A DNA stretch of 32,825 nt from Oscillatoriales cyanobacterium PMM_0008 (GCA_949128025.1 CASBRD010000260.1:1-32825), one strand, 5' to 3'. Positions 16,601 to 24,685 are shown, counted from the stretch's first letter. Program-made: numbers and translations. Notes: generated by a model not told the origin, from the sequence alone.

Positions 16601-17854
16601 AACGCTGCGATGATTTTGCTGTCGATCGAAGATATTACCGATCGCAAGCAGTTTGAGACTGAACGATCGCAGCTATTGACACAAGAGCAATTAGCCCGTG
16701 AACAGGCAGAAATCGCCAACCGAGTCAAAGATGAATTTCTCTCAAACCTCTCACATGAACTCCGTAACCCGCTGAATATCATGCTGGGATGGTCGCAACT
16801 GCTCCGCACCCGCACCCTCAACGAAGCGACAGTCGGTCGGGCCTTAGAAGTCATAGAGCGGAGTGCCAAGGCACAATCTCAACTCATTGAGGATCTCCTT
16901 GATGTCTCTCGGATTATCAGCGGCAAGCTTCTTCTTAACATCCGTCCGCTCGACTTGCGCTTAATCGTGCAAGCTGCACTCGACATCCTTCAATTAGCAG
17001 TGGAAGCAAAAAATATTCAAATTGTTTCATCCTTGAGTTCTATAACAGTTCTCGGCGATATCGATCGCTTGCAGCAAGTTCTGTGGAATCTCCTATCAAA
17101 TGCTATCAAGTTTACGCCTGCGGGTGGACGAGTCGAAATCACACTCTTGTCTGTTGGAGACCGGGCGAAAATTCAAATCAGCGACACGGGACAAGGGATT
17201 GGGGCAGATTTCTTGCCGCATATTTTTGATCGGTTCCGTCAAGGCGATTCCAGCACCACGAAGGCGTTTCCAGGGCTGGGATTGGGGCTATCGATCGTGC
17301 GGCATCTGGTCGAGCTGCATGGTGGGGAGGTGCAAGCCCAGAGTCCTGGTGAAGGGCAAGGAGCCACGCTGACGGTGTGGTTGCCTTTGCAATCACCGAT
17401 TCAACAATCGACACCGCCAAGCGATTTAGAACCGTTCTTGAACGCCAAGCCGGATAACGTCCCCGCGCTGGCAGGCTTGAAGATCTTAGCTGTCGATGAT
17501 GATATCGATACCCTTGAGCTATTGAAGTTTGTGCTAGAAAACTATGGAGCCCAGGTGCTGACCGTGACATCTGTTAAAGATGCGATCGCTGCTCTGAGCG
17601 AGACTTCCAACCGATATGATGTGCTGATTTCTGATATTGCGATGCCAGAGTCAGATGGGTACTCCCTGATTCGACAAGTGCGATCGCTGGGTGCTGAAGC
17701 CTCTGGACAAATTCCTGCGATCGCGCTAACTGCCTATGCCAGTGAGCGAGAACAACAAAAAGCGATCGAGGCTGGGTTTCAAATACATATCGCTAAACCC
17801 GTCGAACCCGTTCAAATGGCATGGGTCATTGCGAACCTGGTTCAAGGAGTCTAA
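13637..17854 (+). CDS. CheB-CheR-PAS-PAS-histidine kinase-receiver fusion protein
   Basis: 1405-residue hybrid signalling protein. Domains in order: CheB methylesterase (about 38-220, GIVASAGGLEAF with S45, IQHLSPDH, VLSGADGDGSLG); CheR methyltransferase (about 240-505, VTSFFRDPETF, SAM site WVAGCSTGEEVYS, NLDLISCRNVLIYL); a Glu/Asn-rich coiled coil (about 675-765, repeated xSNEELxSTNEELET); two PAS domains (about 770-885 and 890-1010); HisKA with H1040 in LSHELRNPLN; an ATPase domain (LLSNAIKF, DTGQGIG, GLGLGLSIV); and a receiver with D1333 in ISDIAMPESDGY and K in IAKPVEP. All catalytic residues appear intact. It is cytosolic, and no chemoreceptor gene is nearby, so its methyl target is unknown. 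Its stop overlaps the next cheB start, which implies translational coupling. Confidence 0.95.
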   Translation: MITKRHPSDSSSPESTSESIASEAIDPDQSAKTDAPFPVVGIVASAGGLEAFTELIGHLPTDTGMAFVLIQHLSPDHKSLLSEILGRATAMPVRQVEDRMMVEPNEVYVIPPNTQMTLIDGMLHLAPRQKFQGKYQPGDKFFESLAVERGNKALAVVLSGADGDGSLGLKAIKVAGGVTFAQCEATAKFDSMPNTAVATGNVDFVLPPQAIAEELTNLSRSPFLFNSQPLQVAKELPDLGDAMTTIFALLRTATGVDFSHYKPNTLNRRLQRRMLLYKLENLEDYAEYLQGNPAEVQALCEEILIHVTSFFRDPETFEQLKALVFPTISQNKSSPTPIRIWVAGCSTGEEVYSIAICLLEFLSDRATVPPIQIFATDISEAAISRARSGFYLETQMETVSPERRNRFFVPLANGGYQISSAVREMCVFARHNLGGDPPFSNLDLISCRNVLIYLSDSLQEQIMPLFHYSLNLTGFLMLGTSESVKKSSDLFRSVNEPSKIYAKRLTLTRPLFSLSTNAYTTVSVNSQQRVTENIAKNFDLARSVDQVISNRYVPVSVVINDQMQILQLRGETDPYLKLSPGTTDLNLLQMAREGLAIVLRTAIYQAQTEKVAVRVEQIKMESGERSIFLNLEVIPFGPTIVKDLYFLVIFEAVSPPVIPLGLATGESLKPSDLELETVQLRQALAAATQRELSAQAHLQAVIQEQNYLNQSLRVANEEILSSNEELQSTNEELETAKEEIQATNEELSTTNDELRNRNLQQNRDNSDLNNLLASIGIPIVMLTNDLKIRRFTPTAQQLFNFIPADVGRPFSDLRANFDVPNLEPMISEVLETLNTKEQEIQTQAGYWYSLRIRPYRTTENQIDGVTMVFFDIDALKRNAATLDLARNYAETIVETVQIPLVVLDTDLRVNTANRSFYEMFQVSSALEAAPSSLFGTGNGQWNIPELRSVLEEVLINNIQVQNFEVDRYFEQIGQKIMLINACKLEREDNAAMILLSIEDITDRKQFETERSQLLTQEQLAREQAEIANRVKDEFLSNLSHELRNPLNIMLGWSQLLRTRTLNEATVGRALEVIERSAKAQSQLIEDLLDVSRIISGKLLLNIRPLDLRLIVQAALDILQLAVEAKNIQIVSSLSSITVLGDIDRLQQVLWNLLSNAIKFTPAGGRVEITLLSVGDRAKIQISDTGQGIGADFLPHIFDRFRQGDSSTTKAFPGLGLGLSIVRHLVELHGGEVQAQSPGEGQGATLTVWLPLQSPIQQSTPPSDLEPFLNAKPDNVPALAGLKILAVDDDIDTLELLKFVLENYGAQVLTVTSVKDAIAALSETSNRYDVLISDIAMPESDGYSLIRQVRSLGAEASGQIPAIALTAYASEREQQKAIEAGFQIHIAKPVEPVQMAWVIANLVQGV

Positions 17855-18894
17855 TGACTGGACACGACATTATTGCGATCGGCACTTCAGCAGGCGGACT
17901 CAAAGCACTGGGCGCGATCGTCGGTGCGCTCCCGGCTGACCTGGATGCGGTACTCTTCATTGTTCAACACCTTGCAGCCGATAAGCCCAGCATTCTCCCG
18001 AAAATTCTGGCAGATGTTGGCTCTCTCCCAGCTTCTCACGCTGTCGATGGAGAGACGATGCAAAAAGGGCGAATTTATGTTGCTCCGCCCGATCACCATT
18101 TGCTGGTGAATCAAGACTCAATACGGGTCGTGCGCGGACCGCAAGAAAACCGATTTAGACCCGCGATCGATGCGCTATTTCGTTCTGCTGCTCGCGCTTA
18201 TGGTCCGAGGGTGATGGGAGTAGTGCTGACGGGCTATCTCGATGATGGCACGGTGGGGTTGCAGGCAGTCAAGAAACGGGGCGGAGTGGCGATCGTGCAA
18301 GACCCGAAAGAAGCCGAATATCCCAGCATGGCAAAGAGCGCTTTGCAGTTTGTTAAGGTCGATTACTGCCTGTCGCTTGCCGAAATTCCAGACCTTTTAG
18401 TGCGCCTATCGAAGGAACCCGCAGCATCGGAGTCAGCCTATCCAGTGACTGAAGAGATAGAAGTCGAATCTAAGATTGCTGAACAGGAGATGAACACCCA
18501 GGAATTTTTGAAGAACGTTGAAGCGATCGGGACTCGAACAACTTACACCTGTCCTGAATGTAACGGCAGCATTTGGCAGATAGGCAAAGAAGCGCCGCTG
18601 CGGTTTCGCTGTCATATCGGGCATTCCTTTACAGCGAACATCTTTCTATCAGAGCAAACTCAGAATATAGAAAACGCTCTTTGGTCAGCGGTTCGGGCAA
18701 TGGAGGAAAAGGTGACGTTTTCGCGTCAAATGGCAGAGCGGATGGGAAGTTATAAACTACAAAAGGCAGCCGAAAAATACGAAGATCATGCAAAGCGCTT
18801 GGATGAGGAGGTGTCGCTGATTCGAGACATCATTCTCAAGGGCTTTGCGACAAAACGAACCATTGCCGAAGACGATTCAGGTCAACCAGAGTAA
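17854..18894 (+). CDS. CheB-type methylesterase with C-terminal zinc-ribbon-like extension
   Basis: 346-residue stand-alone CheB catalytic domain with no receiver domain. The active-site Ser is S12 in AIGTSAGGLKAL, the His is H39 in VQHLAADK, and the Asp region is VVLTGYLDDGTVGL. After about residue 225 an extension reads YTCPECNGSIWQIG with C233 and C236, then RFRCHIGHSF with C253 and H257, a likely zinc site, followed by a helical tail. I chose the ATG at 17854 because it overlaps the upstream stop (TAATG), AAGGAG lies 4-9 bases before it, and the conserved start follows directly. A reading from 17821 adds 11 residues without similarity. It probably works with the upstream CheB/CheR kinase. 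Confidence 0.93.
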   Translation: MTGHDIIAIGTSAGGLKALGAIVGALPADLDAVLFIVQHLAADKPSILPKILADVGSLPASHAVDGETMQKGRIYVAPPDHHLLVNQDSIRVVRGPQENRFRPAIDALFRSAARAYGPRVMGVVLTGYLDDGTVGLQAVKKRGGVAIVQDPKEAEYPSMAKSALQFVKVDYCLSLAEIPDLLVRLSKEPAASESAYPVTEEIEVESKIAEQEMNTQEFLKNVEAIGTRTTYTCPECNGSIWQIGKEAPLRFRCHIGHSFTANIFLSEQTQNIENALWSAVRAMEEKVTFSRQMAERMGSYKLQKAAEKYEDHAKRLDEEVSLIRDIILKGFATKRTIAEDDSGQPE

Positions 18895-18942
18895 TTGGGG
18901 TCGGGGAATGGCGGGGTAGTTTGGTTTGGGTGAGGATTTCTT

Positions 18943-20080
18943 TCATGGCAGTTTTATTGGAGTACTGCTCTCGACCAGTTGATTTTCCTGACGAAGATAA
19001 GCTTGGATATATGGGTCGAGTTCGCCGTTCATCACATCTGTAATGCCAGTAGTTTCCACCCCAGTACGCAGATCCTTCACCAGTTGGTACGGATGAAACA
19101 CATAGTTGCGGATCTGGTTGCCCCAAGCCGCTTCTACCATGTCACCCCGAATTTCGGCGATTTCTTGAGCCTTTTGCTCTTGGGCGATAATCAGCAGTTT
19201 TGCTTTGAGTCTGGCGAGGGCTTTCTCCTTGTTTTGCAACTGAGAGCGTTCCTCGGTACAGCGCACCGCTAAGCCAGTGGGAATGTGCTTAATTTGCACC
19301 GCTGTTTCCACTTTGTTGACATTTTGCCCGCCCTTACCGCCGGAACGAGTCGTGGTAATTTCTAAATCCTTATCTGGAATGTCAAGTTCGACGGAGTGAT
19401 CCAGAAGGGGCATAATTTCCACGCCTGCAAAGCTGGTTTGCCGTTTGCCGTTAGCGTTGAAGGGGGAAATCCGCACCAAGCGATGCGTTCCTTTCTCAGC
19501 TTTCAGGTAGCCATAGGCATAGCGACCTTCAATTTCCAGAGTCACAGACTTAACCCCAGCTTCTTCCCCTGGTGAAATTTCGGCCAAGTGTACTTTGTAA
19601 CCGTGGCTTTCTCCCCAACGGGTATACATCCGCAGCAACATTTCTGTCCAATCTTGGGCATCTGTACCGCCAGCACCAGCGTTAATTGTCAGGACAGCGC
19701 CTTCGGCGTCGTATGGCCCAGATAACAGCTGTTGCAACTCCCAGCGATCGAGTTCCTGGCTAAGCTTAGTTAGGTTAGTCTGGGCTTCTTCGAGTAGGGC
19801 CGGGTCGGTTTCTAACTCCAGCAATTCCACAACTGCTTTGGCATCTTCCAGGCTGTCTTTCCAATCCTCAAATTGCTGCAAGTGGGATTTGAGGTCATTG
19901 AGTTCTTGAAGCGTTTGCTGGGCAAAGGTTTGGTCGTTCCAAAACTCCGGTTGAGCTGCCAATTGCTCCAAATCTTGAATTTTTGCTGTCAGTGCGGGTA
20001 CGTCAAAGATACTCCTGAGTTTTACCCAGGCGCTGAGATAACGTTTCGACTTCGCGTTTGATATCTAGTACTTCAATCAT
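18943..20080 (-). CDS. prfB: Peptide chain release factor 2, with programmed +1 frameshift
   Basis: Recognises UGA and UAA stop codons and triggers peptide release on the ribosome. The first 25 codons (20080-20006) read [20 protein letters not shown]..., ending TAT CTT then TGA C. A +1 shift at CTT (skipping the T at 20005) continues as [15 protein letters not shown] and gives a 378-residue protein. AGGAG lies just before TATCTT and acts as the internal Shine-Dalgarno stimulator. This is the classic prfB autoregulation: low RF2 allows the shift. The catalytic GGQ ([10 protein letters not shown]) and the stop-codon-reading SPF ([10 protein letters not shown]) are present. A call starting at 19971 misses the N-terminus. 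It is convergent to the cheB gene. Confidence 0.95.
19998..20020 (-). promoter_or_regulatory. prfB programmed +1 frameshift site
   Basis: The minus strand reads CAGGAGTATCTTTGACG: an internal Shine-Dalgarno (AGGAG), the slippery CTT codon, the in-frame UGA stop and a following C. UGA-C is the weak termination context used by bacterial prfB genes. The sites match the known arrangement; E. coli has AGGGGG in place of AGGAG. Confidence 0.93.
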
Positions 20081-20319
20081 GGTTAGCGTTTTCTTTCAGA
20101 GGTTACGATGCCTGCGATCGCACTATTCTCCATTTTAGACTATTTTATTGACTACTCCCTCGCTTAAAGCAGAACGGGAGTTTCTCATCCCTTACTATAA
20201 TTCCAATTCAGTAATCCGAGCAAACTGGGAATATGCGGCTTATCAGCACAAAATATCGACCTTTCCAACCAAATAAACCCCGTTTATCATCGCAAAAAAG
20301 CCAATACTGAATCTGTATT

Positions 20320-20682
20320 CTAAGAACGTAGAAGCGTTACATCCTTACTACTATCTGATGGTAACGTCATAGACGATTGCTGTCTCTCGTTTCTAAACTC
20401 CGTCAATAAATCAAAGAAATTTTTTAAGCCATCGGCTTCATCACCAGAATATAATAGTATAATTCTTGCCCAAGAAGCCGAGGTACTAACGCCAAATCTT
20501 TTCTGCAACCAAGGCTGGAACTCGTGAAATTCGTTTTCCTGTTCGGTTATGGGGTTTCCCATATTTTGATGGGCGTATTGATAGCCACACAAGAACATAA
20601 ATAAATCGCTGACAGAAGGGCATCCGATGTACATTCCTGGTTTCTGTTGAATTTTATTGAGTAAGTCGTAAAGTTCAGTCAT
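20320..20682 (-). CDS. Probable immunity/antitoxin protein partner of the papain-fold toxin-like gene
   Basis: A 120-residue soluble protein starting LYDLLNKIQQKPGMYIG, then LFMFLCGYQYAHQ, FHEFQPWLQKRFG and WARIILLYSGDE. This KPGMYIG...GY...W...L pattern resembles uncharacterised small proteins that I remember from polymorphic-toxin loci, where they act as immunity proteins. No catalytic motif is visible. A good ribosome site (AAGGAGAG) precedes the ATG. It lies 29 bp downstream of the toxin-like gene on the same strand, which is the usual toxin-then-immunity order. The assignment rests on memory of the family and on context. It could also be an unrelated conserved hypothetical protein. Confidence 0.6.
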   Translation of the reverse strand: MTELYDLLNKIQQKPGMYIGCPSVSDLFMFLCGYQYAHQNMGNPITEQENEFHEFQPWLQKRFGVSTSASWARIILLYSGDEADGLKNFFDLLTEFRNERQQSSMTLPSDSSKDVTLLRS

Positions 20683-20711
20683 TTTTTTCTCTCCTTGGCC
20701 TTTAACGACAA

Positions 20712-21074
20712 TTAAAATTTTTCTACTTCTTCGATACTAAACTGACTGCTCGGACAGTCAAAGTCTTTTATCCACTCTTCTCTGGTCTGTCCTGTTGTTG
20801 ATAGATTATCAAACACTTTGTTCCGAACTTCAATGCCGTAGTGCGTGCCATTCTGTGTAATGTTTGTTCTACCTTCGTCCAAGCGTTGACTGACAATAAA
20901 GCTCCCTCGTCCTATAAGTTTTATTTTCAGATGGATACCGTTAATTCCATTGGCTTTTAACCATTCTTTGATAGCTTCTGCACACTCATTACATTCTAAG
21001 AGTTTAAACTGTCCCACGATATTGGCTACTTGTTGATAGATTTCCTCGTCTGACAGTTGTGGGGAACTGGGCAT
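20712..21074 (-). CDS. Papain-fold toxin-like domain protein (Tox-PL-2 type)
   Basis: A 120-residue protein resembling the papain-fold toxin domain of polymorphic toxin systems. It opens with a helix EEIYQQVANIVGQFK, then LLECNECAEAIKEWLK, where C28 or C31 would be the nucleophile. A strand with GTHYGIEVRNKVFDN follows, with H78 as the candidate catalytic His and D89/N90 as the third polar residue. The domain is solitary: no signal peptide, repeat region or secretion domain is attached, so it may act inside the cell as a toxin-antitoxin module or be a leftover toxin tip. GAAGG lies upstream of the ATG, and the likely immunity gene follows 29 bp downstream. The fold call is by motif only. Confidence 0.68.
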   Translation of the reverse strand: MPSSPQLSDEEIYQQVANIVGQFKLLECNECAEAIKEWLKANGINGIHLKIKLIGRGSFIVSQRLDEGRTNITQNGTHYGIEVRNKVFDNLSTTGQTREEWIKDFDCPSSQFSIEEVEKF

Positions 21075-21164
21075 TTGTATAATACCTTCGTTTTTGGCTC
21101 TGGTAATTGCAGGTTAAAGGGTGGGCATTGCCCACCCTACTGATAAAGTTAATCCAGCTTACCT

Positions 21165-21893
21165 CTAGTCGCGACTATTGATCGCAATCAGCAACCGCAA
21201 AATGAAGATGAACAAGTTGATGTAAGTTAAGTACATCGACAGCGCAGCTGGCAAGTACTGATCATCGCGGTAAGTGCGCGGCAGAATGAAGAAATCTACC
21301 ACCGCAGCACCGGCAAATAGAAGGACGCCAATCCCTGAAATGCCAATTTCTAAAAAGGTTGGAGTGTAGACGCCAAACATGGCCAGCAGGAATTGACCAA
21401 AAACAACAACGCATAGGGCAAGAATTCCTATACTTATTGTTTTAGTCAGCGCCATGCCGTCTTCCTCAGATAGGTTGGAGCCTATTTGACGACCGGCAAT
21501 AAAGGCAATGCCACAACCAAGGGCGGCAATACCAACTCCTTGAATGCCAACGCCCTGACTTCTCAGGGCAACAAACACCAGCCCGCTGAGGGTGTAGCCA
21601 GATAGCAGGCTGTAGGTAGCCAGCAGGGGTAAGGCAACTTTATTGTTCCCTTGTGCGACAACCCCTTGGGCGACAAAGAAAAGAATCAACTCGACGATGA
21701 CCGCACCGATGAAGGTTGGGAAGAATATGCTTGGATAGTTACGGATAACTCCCAGACCGCCATAGGTGCCAAGTGCTGTTAAAACCAGCCCGCCGCCTAC
21801 AAAGGGGAGGGCGTTGGCAATTACGTTGGGGCCAACAAGCGCATTGCCTTTGGCCTCTCGAAACGCTTCACGGAAGTTGCTGGTATGACTCAT
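21165..21893 (-). CDS. Bax inhibitor-1 family membrane protein
   Basis: 242-residue integral membrane protein with about seven hydrophobic segments. The last part, YLPAALSMYLTYINLFIFILRLLI, matches the C-terminal signature of the BI-1/YccA family, after an Asp-containing VVDFFILPRTYRDDQ. Members are thought to be membrane calcium or ion-leak modulators; YccA-like proteins inhibit FtsH, but which role applies here is not known. GAGGGAGT lies a few bases before the ATG, supporting the start. It is divergent from the sigF-type gene across a 348-bp spacer. Confidence 0.9.
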   Translation of the reverse strand: MSHTSNFREAFREAKGNALVGPNVIANALPFVGGGLVLTALGTYGGLGVIRNYPSIFFPTFIGAVIVELILFFVAQGVVAQGNNKVALPLLATYSLLSGYTLSGLVFVALRSQGVGIQGVGIAALGCGIAFIAGRQIGSNLSEEDGMALTKTISIGILALCVVVFGQFLLAMFGVYTPTFLEIGISGIGVLLFAGAAVVDFFILPRTYRDDQYLPAALSMYLTYINLFIFILRLLIAINSRD

Positions 21894-22241
21894 GATACTC
21901 CCTCACTTTTTTGGGGTGATTTTTGCTTAAAGAGCCAAAATTGCGCTTTAGTTTCATTTTCACTTAGATCCTAAGCCATAAGCCAGTCGCGGGTAGAGGC
22001 AATTATGTTCGGTTAACCCCCCGCTTTCACCGGATTACTTGACCTGGGATCTAGGGTGGTTTGCGTGTTTATGCTGATCCTCCGTGCAACCTTCGCTGTA
22101 ATTTCCGTAAAACAACGATGGTATATCTCTCGTTATCTACAGACAATGAATTTAGATAGGGTCAACGCTCTAATATCAGTCGAAAGAGAGATGACCTAAA
22201 CATACTTAGACGAGATGGGTTTTTCCGGCAGAGGATTTTTT
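21894..22241. other. Intergenic region between divergent BI-1 and sigma-factor genes
   Basis: 348 bp upstream of the chosen sigma-factor start and of the BI-1 gene, so it should hold both promoters. It contains no RNA gene or ORF that I recognise. An AGAGGA ribosome site at 22230-22235 is placed correctly for the ATG at 22242. I could not identify a promoter box with confidence. Confidence 0.5.
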
Positions 22242-23027
22242 ATGACAGCAACTCAGTATGATATTAGCTCTTATGGGATGGAAATGATGGTTTCCTATTA
22301 CCAAAATCCCTCAGTTGCGCGGCGGAATCAACTGGTGCGGTTGCACGCTGGATTGGTTCGCAAAGTAGCCCATCGAATCAGCCATCAGTGTGCTGAACCC
22401 TATGAAGATTTAGAACAAATTGGTTATTTCGGTTTGATTCGAGCGATCGAACGGTTCGACCCTACTCAAGGATGTGCCTTTAGTTCTTTTGCGATTCCTT
22501 ACATTCGGGGCGAGATGCTGCATTTTCTGCGCGATAAAAGCAGTATAGTCAAGGTTCCCCGCAGATGGCAAGAACTTTACAATGAAGGGGAAAAGGTGCG
22601 AAAAGAACTGACAGCAACGTTGGGCCGATCGCCTAAAGATGCCGAAATTGCCCAAATACTTAAAGTATCTGTGCAAGAGTGGCGGGAGAGCCAATTGGCT
22701 GCCCAAAACCGCCAGCCTCTGAGTTTGGATGCTACTGTTTGCCACCAGGTAGATTCTCCGATGAGTTTGGCAGAGACATTACCTGATTCTCGCTACCAAG
22801 CCTTCCAGAATTTAGAGGAAGAGCGGCAACAATTGCAAGGTGCTATGAACCAGTTAGAAGAAAAAACTAGAGCAGCTATTGAGTGCGTATTTCTACGCGA
22901 ACTACCCCGTAAGGAAGCGGCTAAGCGAATTGGTGTCAGTCCGATGACGGTAACGCGACACCTGCAAAAAGGGATTGAGCAATTGGTTTGTCTTCTGCAA
23001 CCTCAGACTGCTGGTTTGGCAAGCTGA
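22242..23027 (+). CDS. sigF: RNA polymerase sigma factor, SigF-type (group 3 sigma-70)
   Basis: 261-residue alternative sigma factor. Region 2 is clear: LVRLHAGLVRKVAHRISHQ, EPYEDLEQIGYFGLIRAIER and FSSFAIPYIRGEMLHFLRDK. Region 3 (VPRRWQELYNEGEKVRKEL, SPKDAEIAQILKVS) and region 4 with a helix-turn-helix (RKEAAKRIGVSPMTVTRHL) follow. It resembles cyanobacterial SigF, linked to motility, pili and cell envelope in Synechocystis; that role here is inference. I chose the ATG at 22242 because AGAGGA lies 6 bases upstream; an ATG at 22215 has no such site and adds nine unconserved residues. No anti-sigma factor gene is adjacent. Confidence 0.93.
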   Translation: MTATQYDISSYGMEMMVSYYQNPSVARRNQLVRLHAGLVRKVAHRISHQCAEPYEDLEQIGYFGLIRAIERFDPTQGCAFSSFAIPYIRGEMLHFLRDKSSIVKVPRRWQELYNEGEKVRKELTATLGRSPKDAEIAQILKVSVQEWRESQLAAQNRQPLSLDATVCHQVDSPMSLAETLPDSRYQAFQNLEEERQQLQGAMNQLEEKTRAAIECVFLRELPRKEAAKRIGVSPMTVTRHLQKGIEQLVCLLQPQTAGLAS

Positions 23028-23099
23028 GTAGCCTTACTCAGGCACACCTGGTATAGTCTACAGACTCAGAGATCTGTAAAATCCGTCTTTGTACCCAAG

Positions 23100-23759
23100 T
23101 TGTTCAAAAGGCTAGATGCTAAACCCCGACTGCTGATTTCGATCGGCATATCTGCTTTAGTTTCAGGACTACTGCCGTCCTCGCTGCACTTACCGACGCG
23201 GATTCTCTGTGCTTGGAACTCAGGCGTTCTCTGTTTCTTAGCCTTAGCTTGGTGGATGATGCTTAGCGCCACGCCACAAAAGATGCGTCGTAATGCTCAA
23301 CGTCAAGACGAAAGTCGCTTGGCTATTTTAATCTTGGTTATCGCAGCCGCCTGTACTAGCGTGCTAGCCATTGTGTTCGTGCTTAATGATAAAAAAGGGA
23401 TCTCGACTCTTCTGCTGACGCTACACTTAACGCTTTCGGTAATGACGATCGTAGGTTCCTGGTTGTTGGTGCATACGATGTTCGCGCTACACTATGCACA
23501 CTGCTACTACCGCGACGATCGGGACACCGCAAGTGAAGGCAATGCTGGAGGTCTAGATTTTCCCAGCGATAATGAGCCAGATTATTGGGATTTTTTATAT
23601 TTTTCTTTTGTGATTGGCATGACTGGCCAGGTTTCAGATGTTGCTACGACATCGCGATCGATGAGGCGTTTGGCGCTGCTACATGGGGTGTTATCTTTCT
23701 TTTTCAATACGGTTATTTTGGCAATGAGCATCAATATTATTGCTGGGTTGATTGGATAG
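23100..23759 (+). CDS. DUF1345 family membrane protein
   Basis: 219-residue protein with about five hydrophobic segments. The stretch KMRRNAQRQDESR between the second and third, and the C-terminal YWDFLYFSFVIGMTGQVSDV followed by TSRSMRRLALLHGVLSF, are typical of DUF1345. Its function is unknown. The reading begins at TTG (23100) because no ATG or GTG precedes the conserved first helix in frame; the true start is uncertain. It lies 72 bp after the sigma-factor gene on the same strand and might share its transcript. Confidence 0.87.
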   Translation: MFKRLDAKPRLLISIGISALVSGLLPSSLHLPTRILCAWNSGVLCFLALAWWMMLSATPQKMRRNAQRQDESRLAILILVIAAACTSVLAIVFVLNDKKGISTLLLTLHLTLSVMTIVGSWLLVHTMFALHYAHCYYRDDRDTASEGNAGGLDFPSDNEPDYWDFLYFSFVIGMTGQVSDVATTSRSMRRLALLHGVLSFFFNTVILAMSINIIAGLIG

Positions 23760-23927
23760 GGAAAATGTGGGATGAGGAAGGTGCGATCGGGCCTTCGATG
23801 TAATAATGTTAAGTAGGTGAGCCTAAATAAACTGAACAGCCAGAAACCGGGTTTCTAAGGACGCGGCAGTTTTACCTTTAATTATGCCCACCTACTTAGT
23901 AAATTCTGCAAAGTCCAATAAATAGCA

Positions 23928-24515
23928 ATGATAACTTCTACAGTTGTACCCCAAATAACAGAGATATTTTCACTAGAAGACTGGATGCGAAATCCCCCTG
24001 AAGGTACAGAATGGGTGGATGGGAAATTGGTTGCAAAACATCCGATGGAATGGATGGATGAAAAAGTGGTGGAGAAAAGTGGTATGACGCTTAAGCATAG
24101 TCGGATTCAGTCTAGACTAGCTCGTTCCTGGGGAAATTACAAAGACTCCAGCGGACAAGGGGGAGAAGTTTATACAGAGGTTCCCTGTCGCACTAATCAG
24201 CAGGGTCGTTATCCTGATGTTGCTTATCTGACACCAGAATTACTCGCTCAATTTGGCGAATCTGCTGTGCTTCCCCAAAGTTTCCCACTAATTGCTGAGA
24301 TAGTTTCACCTACAGATTTTGCCGAAGAGGTAATTGCTAAAGCTCAAGAATATTTACAATCTGGTTGTCAGGAAGTTTGGCTGGTATTTCCTGACAGTCG
24401 TTGGATTATTGCGATTACCCAAAATCAGCGACTTGTATTTATTTCTGGTGAGGTAGTTAGCACTCAGGTTGTTCTACAAGGTTTTAGTGTGGCGGTAGAT
24501 GAGTTATTGGCTTGA
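23928..24515 (+). CDS. Uma2 family endonuclease (DUF820)
   Basis: 195-residue member of the Uma2 family, PD-(D/E)XK-fold predicted nucleases that are strongly expanded in cyanobacteria. The markers are LEDWMRNPPEGTEWVDGKLV near the N-terminus, RYPDVAYLTPELLAQ with the metal-binding Asp, LIAEIVSPTD with the Glu, and QEVWLVFPDSRW. No signal peptide or fused domain is present. The biological substrate of the family is not established. The gene stands alone and is followed by an inverted-repeat element. Confidence 0.92.
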   Translation: MITSTVVPQITEIFSLEDWMRNPPEGTEWVDGKLVAKHPMEWMDEKVVEKSGMTLKHSRIQSRLARSWGNYKDSSGQGGEVYTEVPCRTNQQGRYPDVAYLTPELLAQFGESAVLPQSFPLIAEIVSPTDFAEEVIAKAQEYLQSGCQEVWLVFPDSRWIIAITQNQRLVFISGEVVSTQVVLQGFSVAVDELLA

Positions 24516-24543
24516 TGGAAAATGGTGGATAAAATTGGTTAAA

Positions 24544-24685
24544 TATAGCAACCGCCAAGGCGACTCTTGACAGTAGGGGCGAAGCATTCGGGCATATAAT
24601 TTATTGGTTAAAACCGAAGATTTACTACCCGAATGCTTCGCCCCTACCCCAGATTTATGGCTTAACCGCCTTGGCGGTTGCTATA
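24544..24685. repeat. Nested inverted-repeat element, 142 bp
   Basis: The outer arms TATAGCAACCGCCAAGGCG (24544-24562) and 24667-24685 are perfect complements of 19 bases. The inner arms GTAGGGGCGAAGCATTCGGG (24573-24592) and 24628-24647 are perfect complements of 20 bases. The whole could fold into one long hairpin. No coding capacity is seen. It looks like a MITE or dispersed palindromic repeat. It lies between the convergent Uma2 and nrtD genes, where it could end both transcripts. Confidence 0.85.
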
